Shown: piece after piece, positions 63,249 to 64,000 of the stretch
Numbering within the stretch: position 1 is the first letter of the stretch
How the letters are laid out: the number at the start of each line of letters is the position of its first letter
Assembly: GCA_018604165.1 (NCBI GenBank)
Contig: CP075895.1
Span: 3,033,001-3,097,000, forward strand
Source of the DNA: Chitinophagaceae bacterium LGM1
GTDB taxonomy: Bacteria > Bacteroidota > Bacteroidia > Chitinophagales > Chitinophagaceae
Length of the DNA stretch: 64,000 nucleotides
Direction of reading: 5' to 3'
Made by a program: the position numbers and the translations under genes
The notes under the pieces: model-generated
Told to the model about the DNA's origin: nothing
Seen by the model: the letters and a program-made list of their open reading frames with translations, nothing else
The model's database searches: none

Positions 63249-64000
63249 TTAGTTTTTCTGCCTCAGATAGGCATTTGCCATGTGCTGTATAGTATCTTTT
63301 AAAGGCGTATATCTGAAATCGGGCAGATAACTAAACAACTTGTTGTTATTATAAAAGTTTTGTTTTTGCGCGGTGCGCGCTGTTTCTTTTGTGATGGTTA
63401 TTGCCTTGCCTGTGAAGAAATGTTTCAACATTTCCCATCGCCATACCAACTCGGTCATCCATTTGGTGGCTTTGATGTGTGGTGGTTTCTTACTCAATGC
63501 ATTTGCCATGAGGGTAAAGACTTCCTGATAGCTGTGATTCCCTTCACATAGTATAAAACGTTCGCCGCTTACATCAGTATGCATCAGTTGGTATGTAATG
63601 TTTGCCACATCTTGCACATCTACCCAGCCATTGATGCCCGTTGTGTAAAAAGGAAATTCTTTATATGCTACTTTCATCAGCCGGGCAGAGCCATCATCCC
63701 ATTTATGGCTTTCACCAAGTATCACACCCGGGTTTACAATCACAGCTTCCACACCCTCTGCATGGGCGCGCCATACTTCCAGCTCTGCACAGTGTTTGCT
63801 GTAGGAATATGTGGAATTGTATTTGCTTTCTTCCCATTGTTCTTCTTCGGTTATCTCTTTTTTGTCTTCACTACGCCCCAGCGATGCGATGGAACTGATA
63901 TATGCCAGCTTGCGGATGCCCTGCTCTATGGCTTGGTTGACAATATTGGCGGTAGCTTCTACATTAAAATGCAGCATCTGCGCTTTGTCTTTGGGGTGAA
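63249..64000 (-). CDS. NAD-dependent epimerase/dehydratase, 5' part missing
   Basis: The frame stays open to the window edge: codons before Met 63977 read HPKDKAQ, so the true start lies beyond 64000. Visible are NVEATANIVNQAIEQGIRKL, YISSIASLG, the YxxxK site YSYSKHCAE and VIVNPGVILG, all extended-SDR features of the sugar-epimerase/dihydroflavonol-reductase type. The N-terminal NAD loop is outside. The C-terminal third is less conserved. The substrate is unknown. Confidence 0.88.
   Translation of the reverse strand, partial: HPKDKAQMLHFNVEATANIVNQAIEQGIRKLAYISSIASLGRSEDKKEITEEEQWEESKYNSTYSYSKHCAELEVWRAHAEGVEAVIVNPGVILGESHKWDDGSARLMKVAYKEFPFYTTGINGWVDVQDVANITYQLMHTDVSGERFILCEGNHSYQEVFTLMANALSKKPPHIKATKWMTELVWRWEMLKHFFTGKAITITKETARTAQKQNFYNNNKLFSYLPDFRYTPLKDTIQHMANAYLRQKN

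Overview
The window is chromosomal DNA of a member of the Bacteroidota, most likely a pigmented, aerobic Chitinophagaceae-like bacterium. The evidence is the type IX secretion sorting domains, a SusC/Oar-like TonB receptor, a PorV/PorQ-family protein, a Rho factor with a long disordered insert, TAnnTTTG-type -7 promoter elements, and many small Bacteroidota families (a DUF6728-like protein, TIGR03643, PRiA4 ORF-3-like). Most of it is housekeeping DNA in short operons separated by good hairpin terminators.

Layout. 1-2477: start of aroE (cut by the window edge), a ComA-like phosphosulfolactate synthase, a small membrane protein and lpxB. 2478-11667: an AT-rich genomic island inserted in the 3' end of tRNA-Ala(GGC). 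It is bounded by a 13-bp direct repeat and carries a full-length tyrosine recombinase, a second catalytic-domain-only recombinase, a single-chain type IIG-like restriction-modification enzyme, a compact protein with HUH-endonuclease motifs, a tandem zinc-ribbon protein and several small unknown genes. 11656-14000: the tRNA, a DUF6728-like peptide, an SDR lacking the catalytic Tyr, TIGR03643, and a PadR-PspC operon. 14142-18332: a small envelope-glycan cassette (arylsulfotransferase-like protein, ABC-2 exporter pair, family 2 glycosyltransferase). 18324-31837: miaA, rpmI-rplT, ispE, an ABC ATPase, cobalamin adenosyltransferase, a T9SS cargo protein, DPP III, gcvT and pyrH. 33042-39509: a carotenoid cluster with a CarH-type B12 photoreceptor, an ECF sigma factor, crtI, crtB, idi and a crtD-like desaturase. 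41055-43039: SAM hydroxide adenosyltransferase, greA-HIT. 43139-52021: a PorV-like / giant T9SS protein / TonB receptor module. 52154-64000: rsmA, leucyl aminopeptidase, pdxA, M16 protease, a flavin oxidoreductase, a T9SS protein, a PaaY-like protein, rho and the 3' part of an epimerase.

How genes work together. CarH (intact W-x9-EH and ExHxxG motifs) and the sigma factor sit directly upstream of the pigment genes, which suggests light-induced pigment synthesis through photolysis of adenosylcobalamin. The PduO-type adenosyltransferase at 22255 would make that chromophore. ispE and idi supply isoprenoid precursor.

The least explained part is the island. Its excised form would have a palindromic core (GGAGAA-TAACG-TTCTCC). 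It carries its own hairpin next to the tRNA end, and a related operator-like element lies in front of two distant gene groups. HUH protein plus zinc ribbon plus restriction enzyme suggests a small integrative, possibly replicating or mobilisable, defence element. That reading is inference.
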